Positions 4,919 to 5,034 of a DNA stretch of 5,034 nt are shown here, one piece after another (position 1 is the first letter of the stretch; each line of letters starts with the position of its first letter). A model generated the notes under the pieces. It made no database searches. It had not been told where the DNA came from and was given only the letters and a program-made list of their open reading frames with translations. The translations under genes and the position numbers were made by a program. This stretch comes from an uncultured Anaerosolibacter sp. (GTDB lineage: Bacteria > Bacillota_A > Clostridia > Peptostreptococcales > Thermotaleaceae), in contig CALECF010000140.1 in assembly GCA_937948705.1 (NCBI GenBank), forward strand, positions 1 to 5,034, given 5' to 3'.

Positions 4919-5034
4919 ATGAATATTGCTATTGTTACTGCTTCAATAGGTCATGGTCATAATTCTGTGGCTTTAGCGTTACAGGAAACACTCCATGACG
5001 ATGGATATCATAAAACACAAATATTTGATATATT
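4919..5034 (+). CDS. MGDG-synthase/UgtP-like glycosyltransferase, 5' part (runs off window)
   Basis: The first 38 codons of a GT28-type glycosyltransferase are present. MNIAIVTASIGHGHNSVALA matches the N-terminal strand and glycine-rich loop (TASIGxGHxxxA) of monogalactosyl/diglucosyl-diacylglycerol synthases, the UDP-sugar-dependent enzymes acting at the inner face of the membrane on diacylglycerol. ALQETLHDDGYHKTQIFDI continues the fold. The start is supported by AAGGGGG (4906-4912) six bases upstream. No good -35/-10 pair was found upstream. The gene is intact as far as seen; the catalytic C-terminal domain lies outside the window. Another GT-B member such as MurG is less likely, because of the S-I-G-x-G-H pattern. 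Confidence 0.8.
   Translation, partial: MNIAIVTASIGHGHNSVALALQETLHDDGYHKTQIFDI

Noticed and set aside
1..5034. CRISPR array, tRNA, rRNA or riboswitch
   Set aside because: No regularly spaced repeats, cloverleaf, rRNA segments or known aptamer cores were seen by eye on either strand.

Overview
The window looks like chromosomal DNA from a low-G+C, probably endospore-forming Clostridia-type Firmicute. The basis is its A+T-rich codon use, strong AGGAGG-type ribosome binding sites, a clostridial-style large serine recombinase remnant, paired flavodoxin-fold oxidoreductases, a LysM fragment and a diglucosyl/galactosyl-diacylglycerol-synthase-type glycosyltransferase. No species is claimed.

Layout. 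Positions 1-90 lie beyond the broken end of the recombinase and hold no recognisable gene. Positions 91-516 (minus) carry only the central part of a large serine recombinase, broken at both ends. Positions 586-1829 (minus) are a two-gene, 7-nt-overlapping operon of flavodoxin-fold oxidoreductases: a four-cysteine iron-sulfur-flavoprotein-like protein (1257-1829), then an NAD(P)H/FMN reductase-like protein (586-1263). A possible 35-codon ORF lies upstream (1875-1982). Positions 2062-3553 (plus) hold a promoter, a strong RBS and an M28-family metallopeptidase. Its lipoprotein signal peptide is encoded upstream of the first ATG, so translation seems to begin at an ATA codon at 2126. The gene ends before a long hairpin terminator (3582-3642).

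Positions 3675-4912 are a gene graveyard: the 3' end of a Gfo/Idh/MocA-type oxidoreductase (minus), a 325-bp segment bounded by imperfect inverted repeats (3856-4180) containing a possible sigma-factor relic, the 3' end of a LysM protein (plus) with its terminator, the 5' end of an unidentified plus-strand gene, and the twice-frameshifted 5' part of a metallophosphoesterase (minus). At 4919 a new intact gene begins, an MGDG-synthase/UgtP-like glycosyltransferase that runs off the window.

The intact genes do not form one obvious pathway. The flavoprotein pair is likely a redox unit, and the lipoprotein peptidase stands alone. The strongest unusual signals are the ATA start, the loss of one conserved M28 metal ligand, and GTGGGGA-type repeat ends lying exactly at gene breakpoints. 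These suggest that a small repeat family has been remodelling this locus. No complete novel defence, CRISPR or biosynthetic system is visible.
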